This document shows, piece after piece, positions 26,540 through 35,607 of a stretch of DNA of 64,000 bases (its first letter is position 1; each line of letters starts with the position of its first letter). This DNA comes from Sinohyriopsis cumingii. Taxonomy: Eukaryota; Mollusca; Bivalvia; Unionida; Unionidae. The notes below the pieces were generated by a model. That model had not been told where the DNA came from, made no database searches, and was given only the letters and a program-made list of their open reading frames with translations. Where the stretch lies: NCBI GenBank assembly GCA_028554795.2, contig CM068827.1:69245809-69309808 (forward strand), read 5' to 3'. The position numbers and the translations under genes were made by a program.

Positions 26540-26728
26540 TCATTTAATATAATTTATTGTGACAGTGCTGTCATTGATGATGATGTCGCTGACAGTGCTA
26601 TCATCGTCGTCACTGTCACTAACAATAAAATCACTGTCAGAGAGATCTTCATCACTAACAATAAAATCACTGTCAGAGAGATCTTCATCATCATCATACT
26701 TCTGGTAATTCGAAGATTTTTGGGACAT
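26540..26728 (-). CDS. Small highly acidic protein with internal tandem repeat
   Basis: From ATG at 26728, preceded by AATA, a 62-residue protein is rich in Asp/Ser. The block EDLSDSDFIVSD is repeated twice in tandem through a 33-bp DNA duplication, followed by DSDDDDSTVSD. The many S-D/S-x-D sites suggest casein-kinase-2-type phosphorylation. Function unknown; acidic tails of this kind occur in nuclear and assembly proteins. Confidence 0.4.
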   Translation of the reverse strand: MSQKSSNYQKYDDDEDLSDSDFIVSDEDLSDSDFIVSDSDDDDSTVSDIIINDSTVTINYIK

Positions 26729-26776
26729 TATTATGATATGATATTATTAATTGAAAGTCTTAAGATGGAAATCGTT

Positions 26777-28698
26777 TCACGATTTCACCAGCAAATTAAT
26801 ACTAATAGTTTCATTTCTCAGGTCCAAAAGTCTACCCTGTTGGTCAGTGACTTTAAAATTTATTCTTGTCAGTGTCGGGTTATGACACCGCAGAAATACT
26901 GGATTGATTGGCTCTTGTACAATCAAAAATCCAGGTGGTTCTCTAGGAGTAAATGAATACAATATAAACCCTTGCTGGGCTTGATTTGATACTGTTGTGT
27001 CTATGTTGAAACTGCCATCGATTACGTCACATACAAGACTGACCGCGACAACATCGGTGATATTTACGATGCCCGGAGAAATATGTCGGCCATCACCGAT
27101 TGTGGAATTATCGTGTCTGAGGATAGTTGGCGGTGGCAATATTCGCTTGTACTGGTCAAGTATGTCAACGAAGTATTCATCGACGATATCAGTGACGTAT
27201 TTTCGTAAGATGACCGGGGAAACGTATCCTGGAAATTTAAAATTCTGTAGTTCAGCTTCTTTCAGCGAAAACTTATTTAGAAATATTTGTTTATAGCGGG
27301 GTTCACTGTTAATTACTGTTTGAATCATTCGCTGGTTATAATATTCCATATCCGCGGCAATCTGATTTAATATCTCAAAATGTTTAATAATTTCTCCGCG
27401 TGAACTTATATCGGAAATGTGTACATTTCCAAGATGTTCTTGGAAGCGTTGCCGTAGATGCACTAGTTGTGTTTTATGTAATTTATTAATAATTTTAAAA
27501 TATTCAGTAATTTCGCTCAGGCTAACACCAATACTTCCCTCAAGCCCCTCCATACCCTGAAGTCTTCTCCGTAAAAAACTCCACTCAATATCGCTGCCAC
27601 CTTCATGGGGGATGGACCAGCTAAACAACGTTGCATTTTTTAGAGGATCCAGTCGTTCTTTGTATGGCGGTGTAATTGTGTGATATGACTGCGCGTCAGT
27701 GATATAATCAGACTTCGTTGGTTCTGGTGGTATCGGTGGTGGATTTTCAGGCCATCCTAATACTGTTCTGATTGAACTGTTATAAATGTCTACGGCGTAA
27801 CCCGTTGTAGCGACTTCGATGATCGCTGACAACGTTGGCTCGTGCGCGGTTATTGATATTTTTGCTTCCTTGGTGGTGATACGCTTCATTTGACGCTGTA
27901 TTTCTTTGTTGATTTCTTCTATCTGATAACTCCCAGTGGGAAGTGTGATAGTATTCCAATCTGGAGTGCCGTCAGGTTTATTCTGATATGAAAATACAAA
28001 TGAGTTATCTGGCAATTGTCCGTGAAATGATGTCGACCTGATGTTGGGCCAACTGTGATATACTCGTAATTGTGCCAACGCGATTTCTTTTACTGGAATT
28101 GCAGTTGGAAAATTAATATTAAACTCTGGTTGCGTCGAAGATATTGATATCATTGACGTTTTTACCGGAGCTGTATTCGCGGCTATCTCTTGAAGTATCT
28201 CCTCATTATTTATCTTCATCGTTTTCAAATTAAATTTCCTTGTGCGCTCGTAATCGTTGTATGCGCTGGACATCAGCGTAAATTCGGAATCGGATATAAC
28301 TGTATCGTCAAGGCTGGATGATATCAACGAGGACAATTTCGAATAGGTGCTCGTGACCGCGTTGTTTAACTTTTCATATTCGTGTAATTTTGTTAGCGTG
28401 CACGAGGATATTTTTTTTGCAATTATATTAGCAACTCCTGCAATCGTCGTTGATGCTGAAATTGTGATTGTGATCGCGATTGCAGTTGTCACTGGTGTCA
28501 GCGCTGATAATAGCACCCCAGTAGATGCAACTACCGCGGATACCGAATACACTATTGTGTCTAATACAGTTACACGCCGTTTGTATCTTTTTATTTTTGT
28601 TGCGCATTTGTCAATAGTGTTTTTTTTAACTCTGACTGCCATTCGCGTACCTGATCATATCTATATTGCTGAGCATCTAATGTTGTCGTTGATGCCAT
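26777..28698 (-). pseudogene. 2-TM/SLATT-like plus penton-like virion protein, frameshift at A8 tract 28620-28627
   Basis: A gene start with the E2 late motif AATAAAATG lies at 28698; its frame opens MASTTTLDAQQYRY and loses register at eight A (coding strand) at 28620-28627. The remaining 600 residues run to 26777 in another frame (alternative ATG at 28642). They begin with a basic CATKIKRYKRR helix and two hydrophobic segments, a layout like SLATT 2-TM domains found in invertebrate Polinton-like proteins. The C-terminal half ends INFKVTDQQGRLLDLRNE, resembling the final strands of Polinton penton or minor capsid jelly-rolls. A membrane-interacting capsid vertex protein is inferred; the assignment of the second half is tentative. 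Confidence 0.6.
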
Positions 28699-28707
28699 TT
28701 TATTATT

Positions 28708-29817
28708 TTACGCGGTAACCAATTGAGGCGTTTCTGCGACGAATTCCAAACACCACCAGTAAGATGTTGCGGTTAATTTCCTGTCTGCGGCTTCCAGTAT
28801 AAATATTTCTTCGGTTCCGCTGTTTAATATAATAGTCACAACCCCGGAATATTTGTCAGTGGAATGTCTCCAGGGATATGTTGTGAATATTTCAAACTTA
28901 GCGGCGGAGAACACAGACAACCTGTACACGCCAGTGGCTGTTGCTGTATATTTGATAGTATTATTTTGTCGGGACCATGTTGCGAATCCCGATGATACCG
29001 TGTATACGATGTTGGTGATATGCCCGGGAGTAACTCCAGTGGGGACTTTAATCAGACTGGTTTTGTTAACGATGTCAGGAATTCCCGATACGATATCCTG
29101 CTGTGTTTGTTTGATCGTGTTAATGTTATTTTCTATTATCTGAATTTGATCTGAAAAACTTTTTTCTGTTCTGACTACACCTAACCGGGTATTAATCTTG
29201 TTGACTTCGCTGGCGTTACCAGTAAGTTTTTCTTTGATTTCAGAAAGTTTCATGTCGATGACTGGAGGAACCCCAAAGAACTTATCAATGGAATCATCAG
29301 CTTTTGCGAAGTTTCTTCGAAGTCTTGTAAACGCGCTCACGTGAACATCATACTCTGCCCGCAACGTAGTTAGTTTACCGTCATTGGTGTCTACATATTG
29401 TTTGTTTGCGGCATCTTCGGGACCTTCTGGATCTCTTAACACAGTTATTCTATTTCCGTTCATGCTGAGTTCTCCTGTCATTGTATCACCGGTCTTCGCT
29501 ACACGTCTTTCTGCAGCTTTCTGTGCATCATCTCGCAGCATCGCAATTGATATCGACGAATCTCTGATTCTGGCGCTGTCAGTGAATACAACGATGTTGT
29601 CCGTGGTAGCTCCAATAACCCTGCGAATTATGTCATTCCACTTAATGTTACTGGTTTTTAACTTTCCGTGTCGGTCTTGAAAAATTACAACCTCATCTGG
29701 GTCTATTCCGGTTAACGTTTAAAGATTATCAATTTCATCTTTGGTCGCATACTTTGATAAATCGATATCTTTTTTTTCTTCCTTGGTTCTGCTTGATATT
29801 CCGTAAATATCAACCAT
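28708..29817 (-). pseudogene. Phage-like fibre protein, in-frame TAA at 29719-29721
   Basis: From ATG at 29817 the frame reads 32 codons including DLSKYATKDEI, meets TAA at 29719-29721, and then is open for 336 codons to 28708. It contains AKTGDTMTGELSMNGNRIT followed by DAANKQYVD, the classic phage tail-fibre repeat (K-x-GDxMxGxLxMxGNxI...DAxxKxYVD), then coiled-coil segments and a beta-rich C-terminus of the sort that binds receptors. Protein homologues in Polintons are thought to be spikes or fibres on the capsid. It lies beside the penton-like gene, a sensible position. The stop looks like a nonsense mutation. Confidence 0.72.
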
Positions 29818-29819
29818 TA

Positions 29820-30296
29820 TTAGTTATGGGGTTGTTTAAATTTGGAAATCACATCTGTGGTGTATTCATGCACGACTTTGTGAGGAGAATTCGCTGATTT
29901 CGAGATCGCATCAAGAACATTTAATACTTCACGACCGCATATCGGAGGATCAGTTAGTGTTTGTGTTGGCAGCGTTGAGTACCAAACCTTACCTGACCCT
30001 GTCTTTGACGCGGGGATGTTTTTTGTGTATCTGAGGAATTCAACTGGCGGTGCTAGCCCGTACGAATCGAAATAGATAATTCCACGTGGATCGATCGCGT
30101 AAGCAACCCAGTGAGTTCCTGGACCGTTTTTGTTGTCGAGATTAATAATACCGGTTTCTGGCTTATTCGGTCGTGCTGGTAATTGATCTCGCATAAAGAC
30201 GCCTCTGAAATTCTTTATACGCAATTGTTTAAGAGCATCAAGTAAATCAAAATTTGACATCGGTGTAAAAACACTTAGAACCTTTTTGGGTACCAT
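29820..30296 (-). CDS. Adenovirus-type cysteine protease (peptidase C5/Ulp1 fold)
   Basis: The intact 158-residue maturation protease has H62 in GTHWVAY, D77 in YFDSYG, Q112 in PTQTLT and C120 in PPICGREVLN, giving the C5 order His, Asp, Gln, Cys. FRGVFMRDQLP near residues 30-40 is another family hallmark. In Polintons and adenoviruses this enzyme cleaves capsid precursors during virion maturation. Two starts are possible, residue 1 (30296) or Met13; the second gives a length closer to the minimal family. It lies in the capsid cluster right after the pX-like gene. Confidence 0.93.
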   Translation of the reverse strand: MVPKKVLSVFTPMSNFDLLDALKQLRIKNFRGVFMRDQLPARPNKPETGIINLDNKNGPGTHWVAYAIDPRGIIYFDSYGLAPPVEFLRYTKNIPASKTGSGKVWYSTLPTQTLTDPPICGREVLNVLDAISKSANSPHKVVHEYTTDVISKFKQPHN

Positions 30297-30318
30297 GACG
30301 CCGAAGTTCCTGGGAGTC

Positions 30319-30723
30319 TTAGCCCTGATCCGCGAGTCCCCTTTTTTTGTATCCTCGCCCTGTGGCTTTCTTTAGTGCCATTCCAGCAGCGGTTCCAACA
30401 GCCCCTAACGCGGTGGCTTTTGCGACTGCGGGAGCAGCAGCAGCTATCAGTGCTGGTATCGCGGCGAGAAGAGGAAATATACCGCCGGTTTTAACCATAT
30501 CTTTGACCGCGGCTGGAGAGAGATAAAGTCGAACTCCAGTCGTTGCTTGCTTCGCTTTATTGAAATGTTTTAGTTGGGTTTTAGTTAATGACAGTTTGTT
30601 TGAACCGCCCGCTAGCTGATCGTGTTTTAGCGTTATTGTTGTCCCACATGTGCTCGCGTTCTTCGATTGTAATTTCTTCACCTGACCAGGAGTCAGAGTG
30701 ACATTAACATGACTGTATGACAT
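30319..30723 (-). CDS. Small Polinton virion protein with Gly/Ala-rich hydrophobic segment (pX-like)
   Basis: The 134-residue protein starts at the motif AAATAAAATG. Its N-terminus has the repeated pattern VTLTPGQVKKLQ, ITLKHDQLAG, LSLTKTQLKHF and VRLYLSPAAV, a LTxxQxxKL-like repeat that is very common in animal Polinton proteins; then GGIFPLLAAIPALIAAAAP forms a hydrophobic stretch and the tail is basic. It is likely a minor virion component, perhaps membrane-active or DNA-associated. The name pX-like refers to position and character only. Confidence 0.6.
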   Translation of the reverse strand: MSYSHVNVTLTPGQVKKLQSKNASTCGTTITLKHDQLAGGSNKLSLTKTQLKHFNKAKQATTGVRLYLSPAAVKDMVKTGGIFPLLAAIPALIAAAAPAVAKATALGAVGTAAGMALKKATGRGYKKRGLADQG

Positions 30724-30801
30724 TTTATTTAATACGAGATTGATCTAATTGTTACGTATCTTCGGAAAACTACAGGTTTTCTACTGGTGCATCAACGAGT
30801 A

Positions 30802-32145
30802 TCATTCGGCCGCCAGCTCCTTCAAGCAAATTGTTTTATCGGAAAGTATGACCGCGATTGCTCTGTAATTAGCTATAGCTCCTCTATTCACGGTAGCCCG
30901 AAAGTGAATATCAACGACAGACTGTCTGGTTAAATCAAGATGCTCCAGCGAGAAGTAATAGATTGGATAATGAGTGGTAAAATCCAATTGTGATATTTGC
31001 AAACCAGTGTCGATATTTAGATCACGCGCTAGATATTTTGTCAATCCTTGATATGCACGTGCAACATGGTTGTTAGCAAAATTTAGCATTATGTTCTCGG
31101 ATGGTTCCTGATGTCCGTTTATTTTCAGAGAAACGTCAGTGATACCAAGTTGATCAAATATCATATGCGAATGTGTTTGATCATTTACTCGTGCAGTATT
31201 TTGAAGAGCAATGAAAATATGTCGCGGCGCTGAAACCCCCTGCTGTGTTGCTATATTCCACGTAAATAAACCATTGATGTTACTTTGAATACTATCTGTG
31301 GTTGTTGTGAGCCACGATAACAACGATTTACCACCTTGATCCATAAAAGAAAGCAGTCGCTGTTCTTCGGCAATTGCAGGAGCCATTACCGGCATCCACA
31401 GTGATAGTTTTGTTATTAATACTTTACCAGCATCACCAGCTTCTCGCCATAGCGCATCATTGTCGTCGGCTTTTCTAACAAGTACGACTGTGTGTTTTGC
31501 TCCGAAAATTACCTTTCTGACATCTCGGCAAAATCCAAAGATATGCGACAGCGGAATCGCACAAGAAAATTTTCTACTATCTCCCCTCAACATTAATTTA
31601 CGAGTTGCAAAACCTAAATTGTAATTTGCATTACCACCATGAACCACCGGATTCACATCAGCGTCGGCATTGCCGGCATTATTTCTTGGTCGTCTAATAT
31701 TGTACTGATCACTGTCAGGATGATTAGAATTATCCTTGGCAAACATCATTGATGGACCGGCTGATCTTGTATAATCATCAGAATATCTTGCCAGACCAAT
31801 TATTGTTGTAGCAACATCAACATCCTTCTGAATCGATTCGATATTTTTTCCATCAATCATATAAATAGCACAATCAAACAAGGCCATAATTCCGTTATTG
31901 ACAAAACCAACTTTAAATCCATCCGCGTAGTCTGTGTTATCGGTTTTTTTAATTTCACCTTCTACTTCAATAAACGCTTCAGCGGGCAGGAAATATCTAC
32001 TTGTATCCTGAACCTGCAATTCAATTCGTCCTCGTCTGTTTGGTTCTCGTGCGTCATAAGAATAATACTGATAATCACGCACTGATTCATTTTTAAGAAC
32101 CGGTTCGTCTATGTCGAATGCTGGGTCGGATTCCAGTTTAAACAT
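30802..32145 (-). CDS. Major capsid protein (double jelly-roll)
   Basis: The intact 447-residue protein begins with MFKLESDPAF at 32145, directly after AATAAAATG; an in-frame extension to 32190 is less likely because it overlaps the preceding gene. Beta-rich segments, the sequence VGFVNNGIMALFDCAIYMIDG near residue 95 and LDFTTHYPIYYFSLEHLD near residue 400 match the double jelly-roll capsid proteins of Polintons, with the NNxxxxLFxxxxYxxxG signature. It would form the hexon-like capsomers of an icosahedral particle. It ends near position 30802, with protease and vertex genes downstream. Confidence 0.9.
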   Translation of the reverse strand: MFKLESDPAFDIDEPVLKNESVRDYQYYSYDAREPNRRGRIELQVQDTSRYFLPAEAFIEVEGEIKKTDNTDYADGFKVGFVNNGIMALFDCAIYMIDGKNIESIQKDVDVATTIIGLARYSDDYTRSAGPSMMFAKDNSNHPDSDQYNIRRPRNNAGNADADVNPVVHGGNANYNLGFATRKLMLRGDSRKFSCAIPLSHIFGFCRDVRKVIFGAKHTVVLVRKADDNDALWREAGDAGKVLITKLSLWMPVMAPAIAEEQRLLSFMDQGGKSLLSWLTTTTDSIQSNINGLFTWNIATQQGVSAPRHIFIALQNTARVNDQTHSHMIFDQLGITDVSLKINGHQEPSENIMLNFANNHVARAYQGLTKYLARDLNIDTGLQISQLDFTTHYPIYYFSLEHLDLTRQSVVDIHFRATVNRGAIANYRAIAVILSDKTICLKELAAE

Positions 32146-32158
32146 TTTATTATAGAAG

Positions 32159-32587
32159 TTATCGTCTAAAACGAAGACCACTTCCCGCAATTAAACTTGT
32201 GTTTATTTGTTCAGGATTTATCAGCTCCGCTAGTTTTTGATTTGCGGCTTTATTTATTACTTTACTAACATCCGCTAGCATGTCTGCGGTGGCTGGTAAT
32301 TTTACCGGCGGAGGTTTTCTACGTATCAGTCGTGCTAGTCTATCCTTGACTGACGTGAATGCTTTACCGGCAGCGCTACCAGCAGCGCCAATAGCTTTAT
32401 CTTTAATAACATCAATGGCTTTCATCGATAATTGTTTTGCGATCGGTATTGCTTTAGGTGCCATCCTCGCAAATAAACCCTGAACAACATCGCCTAATCC
32501 GTTTCCATAAGACATTTTGTATACAGGTACTCGTGAATTTACCACCCTAACCATGACTGGTCTACGATGAGAATTGTGTACTATCAT
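32159..32587 (-). CDS. pVI-like minor capsid/membrane-active protein
   Basis: The 142-residue protein begins after AAATAAAATG. Residues about 25-75 form an amphipathic Ala/Gly/Lys helix region (GLGDVVQGLFARM, AKQLSMKAIDVI, GAAGSAAGKAF), then a basic proline segment RRKPPPVKLP. It lies next to the major capsid gene and resembles Polinton proteins compared with adenovirus protein VI, which lines the capsid and lyses membranes after protease cleavage. Homology is based on character and position, so the name is tentative. GLGD and SGLR-like sites could be protease targets. Confidence 0.55.
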   Translation of the reverse strand: MIVHNSHRRPVMVRVVNSRVPVYKMSYGNGLGDVVQGLFARMAPKAIPIAKQLSMKAIDVIKDKAIGAAGSAAGKAFTSVKDRLARLIRRKPPPVKLPATADMLADVSKVINKAANQKLAELINPEQINTSLIAGSGLRFRR

Positions 32588-32608
32588 TTTATTTAATTAG
32601 TTATTTCT

Positions 32609-33673
32609 CTAATCGCTGTCGACGAGTTCATCAATAAGTTCCCGATAGATGTGAACATCCATGATGCCGCCGCGAAATAATCGCTGACAGATATCAGCCG
32701 CTTCATTAATTATTTCTGGTGAGTTATTTCCAGCTCGTTTTCCTCCTAAGAGAACTTCTAGCCGTGATACATCATTGATGATACTATCAGGGCAGGAAAT
32801 AAAATCACCTCCCAAACCTTTGCCGGATATTTTTTTAGTCGGTTGTGTTTCTGATGGCGTTAAACTTTGAGAGGGATCAATAAACCCAAGATCCACGAGA
32901 ATATCTTGCTCTTGTTGTTTTTGTTGTTTAGTAGGTTACTTAAGATAATCGTTAATACCTTCAATAAAATCAGACCATCTAGGATTGTCTTGTCTAACCT
33001 GAGGAATATCATAATACCCACGAAATATACCCTTATACCATTCATCACGACCCATTTTCTTCACGTACTCGGGTTTTAAAAATCTATCTCGCTTATTAAA
33101 AAGCACATAAGCTATTGGACCTAACCGATCTTCTGGCATTTTTTTTAAACCATCAACAGCACCCGTTATAAATTTATCAACCAAATCAACCTTAACCTTA
33201 GCTGAAGCTGTTTCTGGTACTACTTCTGGAGCTTCTTCTTCTTCTTCTTCTTCTTCTTCTTTGGGTGGTATTGCCGCAGCTAGATCAGTTGGAAGACCTC
33301 GTAAAATCTTTTTTGTTTGTTTGGTTCTTTTTGCAATCTTTTCAGTCCGCTCGGCAGTTTTTTGTAACACTGGAAGAATACCTTTTCTTCGTTCCCTTTC
33401 CTCTTCGATATCCTCCTTAGGTTCTCCCAGTAAAGCTCTTTCAGTGATCTCCGCAGCTTTTTCAGTAGCTGTTGTAACTTTTTCAGTAGCTTTTTCAGTA
33501 GCTGTTGTAACGGGTTTAAATAATTGTTCTGCACCTGTTGCAAATTCAACTTGTGCTTGCTGACGTGCTTGTAATTTTTGTCTTACACTATCTCGTACAG
33601 GAAGAAATTTTTTTATTGCTTCTAGTCGCTCTCGAGCTAGTCTAGCAGAATGTGCTTCTCCAATGTTGGCCAT
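32609..33673 (-). pseudogene. Coiled-coil virion-type protein, in-frame TAA at 32936-32938
   Basis: The frame from ATG at 33673 runs 245 codons to TAA at 32936-32938, then continues in the same frame for 109 codons to 32609. The first part is rich in TEKATEK-type heptads and has a poly-Glu run; its C-terminus (DEWYKGIFRGYYDIP, NPRWSDFIEGINDYL) looks globular. The second part contains SGKGLGGDFI and GKRAGNN, with no usable ATG at its beginning, so it was probably one 354-residue protein. Polinton genes of this kind often sit between the TIR and capsid genes; a role is not known. It ends before the pVI-like gene. Confidence 0.5.
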
Positions 33674-33712
33674 TATTGTTAACTTAAATTTTTAATTCAC
33701 AACAGAAATCCT

Positions 33713-33964
33713 AAAATATTTACATCGCTAGCAGCAGAGAGACTGAGCCCCAAGTGTTTCGTCGACCCACCCCCGAGTCAAGAAGTATTTTTATAGTGAG
33801 TTATTTTTCATGAAATAAATCTTCTAGTCATCAGAGAAGAGTTATTTATCATAGTTTTCTGAATAGAGGGTTTATTTTGTGAAATAAGATCCTCTATCAA
33901 GAGTGTTTTTCGATACAGGGTTCTGTTGGAACGAATAGTTGGTGGGCTCAGTCTCTCTGCTGCT
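33713..33964. repeat. Right terminal inverted repeat of E2
   Basis: It is the inverted copy of 17672-17923; the two differences fall in the middle third. Like the left copy it is bounded at both edges by the inverted 21-mer. Confidence 0.97.
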
Positions 33965-33969
33965 ACAGG
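33965..33969. other. Right target site duplication of E2 (ACAGG)
   Basis: ACAGG abuts the right TIR and matches 17667-17671. Confidence 0.8.
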
Positions 33970-34278
33970 GTAGCTTTAGCATGATGAGATGACAGGCTAT
34001 GACCTTAGCTTGTTCTCTCAACTAATTTGGAATTAAGCGGAGTCTGATCTCCCAAACACCTCAGTCTACCTTGGTGATGATCGAGGTGCACAAATCAGGA
34101 TTTGTGGGCGGTTGGGGGCTGGGGGGAGAAGCTGCTGAGTCAAAGTATTCTTTGAAATATAATCAATACGACCGGTTAATATAGGTCTTGCAGATACTTT
34201 ACTTCATCCACGATGTGTTTATCAGCAGAACTGTGCAGAGATACATCTTTAAATAATAATTAATCACCAGATTTAAAT

Positions 34279-34283
<5 letters not shown>

Positions 34284-34346
<63 letters not shown>
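34284..34346. repeat. (AT)n microsatellite
   Basis: AT dinucleotide run about 320 bp outside the E2 right end. Confidence 0.97.
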
Positions 34347-34348
<2 letters not shown>

Positions 34349-34775
34349 AAGAGCATCTTATTTAAGAATTGCCTCTTCAATCACAAGTCCAAACAGTCTT
34401 TTGATTCCCTTTCCCGTAAACTATCGAAGGAAGCCGAATAGGAATGTGAATTGGCCTTACACACTTCCACGTGTGGAATTTGAATATCAACTTCCGCACC
34501 CCACCCCTTCCCCCTACCCCAAGGCAGAAAATGAGACGCATGCGGATGAGGGCAAACAAATGCAGGGACGCCGCAAAGGGGATAGTGGACTCGTTACATC
34601 GCCCGATTAAATCTCGCCCGTACGTCTGACAAAGTTGTGTAATCTTGCTGAATAATCAAGTAGCAAATCATGTTCCTTCTCCAACAAATTCACCAATAAT
34701 TAAAGAATAAAGAAAAGTACATTTTGGAAATGTGCACCTTTGTTTACTACAGGAATATTTAGCAAGGTTACCCAC

Positions 34776-34919
34776 CCTGCCTTATTCCGTCTACTTGATG
34801 TGGCGATTTCCAGTACCAGCGTACAGATGGAGCCGGGAAACCAGTCACGTTACACCACAATATGCCCGTGTCTCCTTCTTCAAACGTCATATCATGCGTC
34901 TCTCGTATCATGGGTGAAC
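34776..34919 (-). CDS. Ig gene copy A, exon 4 (first half of Ig domain 2)
   Basis: A 144-nt exon is bounded by acceptor CTTGCAG and donor GTGGGT, phase 1 at both ends. It encodes MIRETHDMTFEEGDTGILWC and VTGFPAPSVRWYWK: a C2/I-set strand order with the first Cys and the Trp. It is about 80 percent identical at protein level to the exon at 62768-62911. The second half of the domain should follow further left but is not present between here and E2, nor recognisable between the two Polintons. Confidence 0.85.
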
Positions 34920-35414
34920 CTGCAAGATAAAGAAATAAAATACACAAATACATCAATGAAACTGAATCAGTGTAATTTTTGTGCTTTTCGCATACTTCAC
35001 ACTTTGAAACTAAAAGTATCTCTATTGGGATGCATACAGTGTGTCGTAGTTTCTAATTCCATTTTCGGTCATTCAGATACGAGTTTCTACAGTGTACAGA
35101 CAGACATTTATGCTACGTCAAATTCCACAAACGTATTACCACAAACATGCAGGCAGAGAGAGAGAGAGAGAGAGAGAACTCACAAAAAATAAATCTGAGG
35201 CAACACCTTAACAATGAAGTTCTGTACCTATTTAAGCCCCCTCCCCCCACCACGGGAGAAGTAAGCTCACTTACATCAAACAAATTTGTTTTCGACCCAA
35301 GATGTATAGTTTCCAACATCTCTCTCTCACACACACAGAGGGTCAAATACACTCAGTCAAACACACAGTCAAACACACACACACACACACACCAAGAAGA
35401 AAATTTTTATTCAC

Positions 35415-35607
35415 TTTTCACCACGAGATCGACCTGCACTATGACTTCTTTCCCAACTTGACATGTGTATTCTCCAGCGTCTCCCACGTGTACATGCTCT
35501 ATATGGATGTTCCATTCTCCTTCGTACGGTTGGCTGATACTCATCCGCCTATTGTAGGAGTATTTGCCCATGCTTATGATGGTATTTGGGTTTTTGTACC
35601 AGCGTAC
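35415..35607 (-). CDS. Ig gene copy A, exon 3 (second half of Ig domain 1)
   Basis: A 193-nt exon with acceptor AACAG and donor GTGAAT encodes VRWYKNPNTIISMGKYS, EWNIHIEHVHVGDAGEYTCQ and VDLVVK. The WxIxIxxVxxxDxGxYxC motif with CQV is typical of the first V-type domain of lachesin and related neural/epidermal Ig adhesion proteins. It joins exon 2 in phase 0 and exon 4 in phase 1. Confidence 0.85.

Larger units (their letters stand above)
17672..33964. mobile_element. E2: complete 16.3-kb Polinton/adintovirus-like element
   Basis: The element is bounded by 252-bp terminal inverted repeats beginning 5'-AG and flanked by a 5-bp direct repeat. Inside lie integrase, packaging ATPase, C5 protease, double jelly-roll-type capsid protein, polymerase-helicase and virion accessory genes, which together define a Polinton. 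Gene blocks alternate in strand: minus ATPase, plus DUF5679/PLA2/integrase, minus HNH/helicase-polymerase/242-aa gene, plus Cys-rich/HNH, minus capsid cluster. TIR divergence of 2 in 252 indicates a recent insertion. Four in-frame stops and two frameshifts mean this copy is probably not autonomous. Confidence 0.95.

Noticed and set aside
17672..33964. Alternative genetic code (TAA/TAG as glutamine) in E2
   Set aside because: Each broken gene has only one internal stop while TAA, TAG and TGA end other genes at sensible places; nonsense mutation is simpler.
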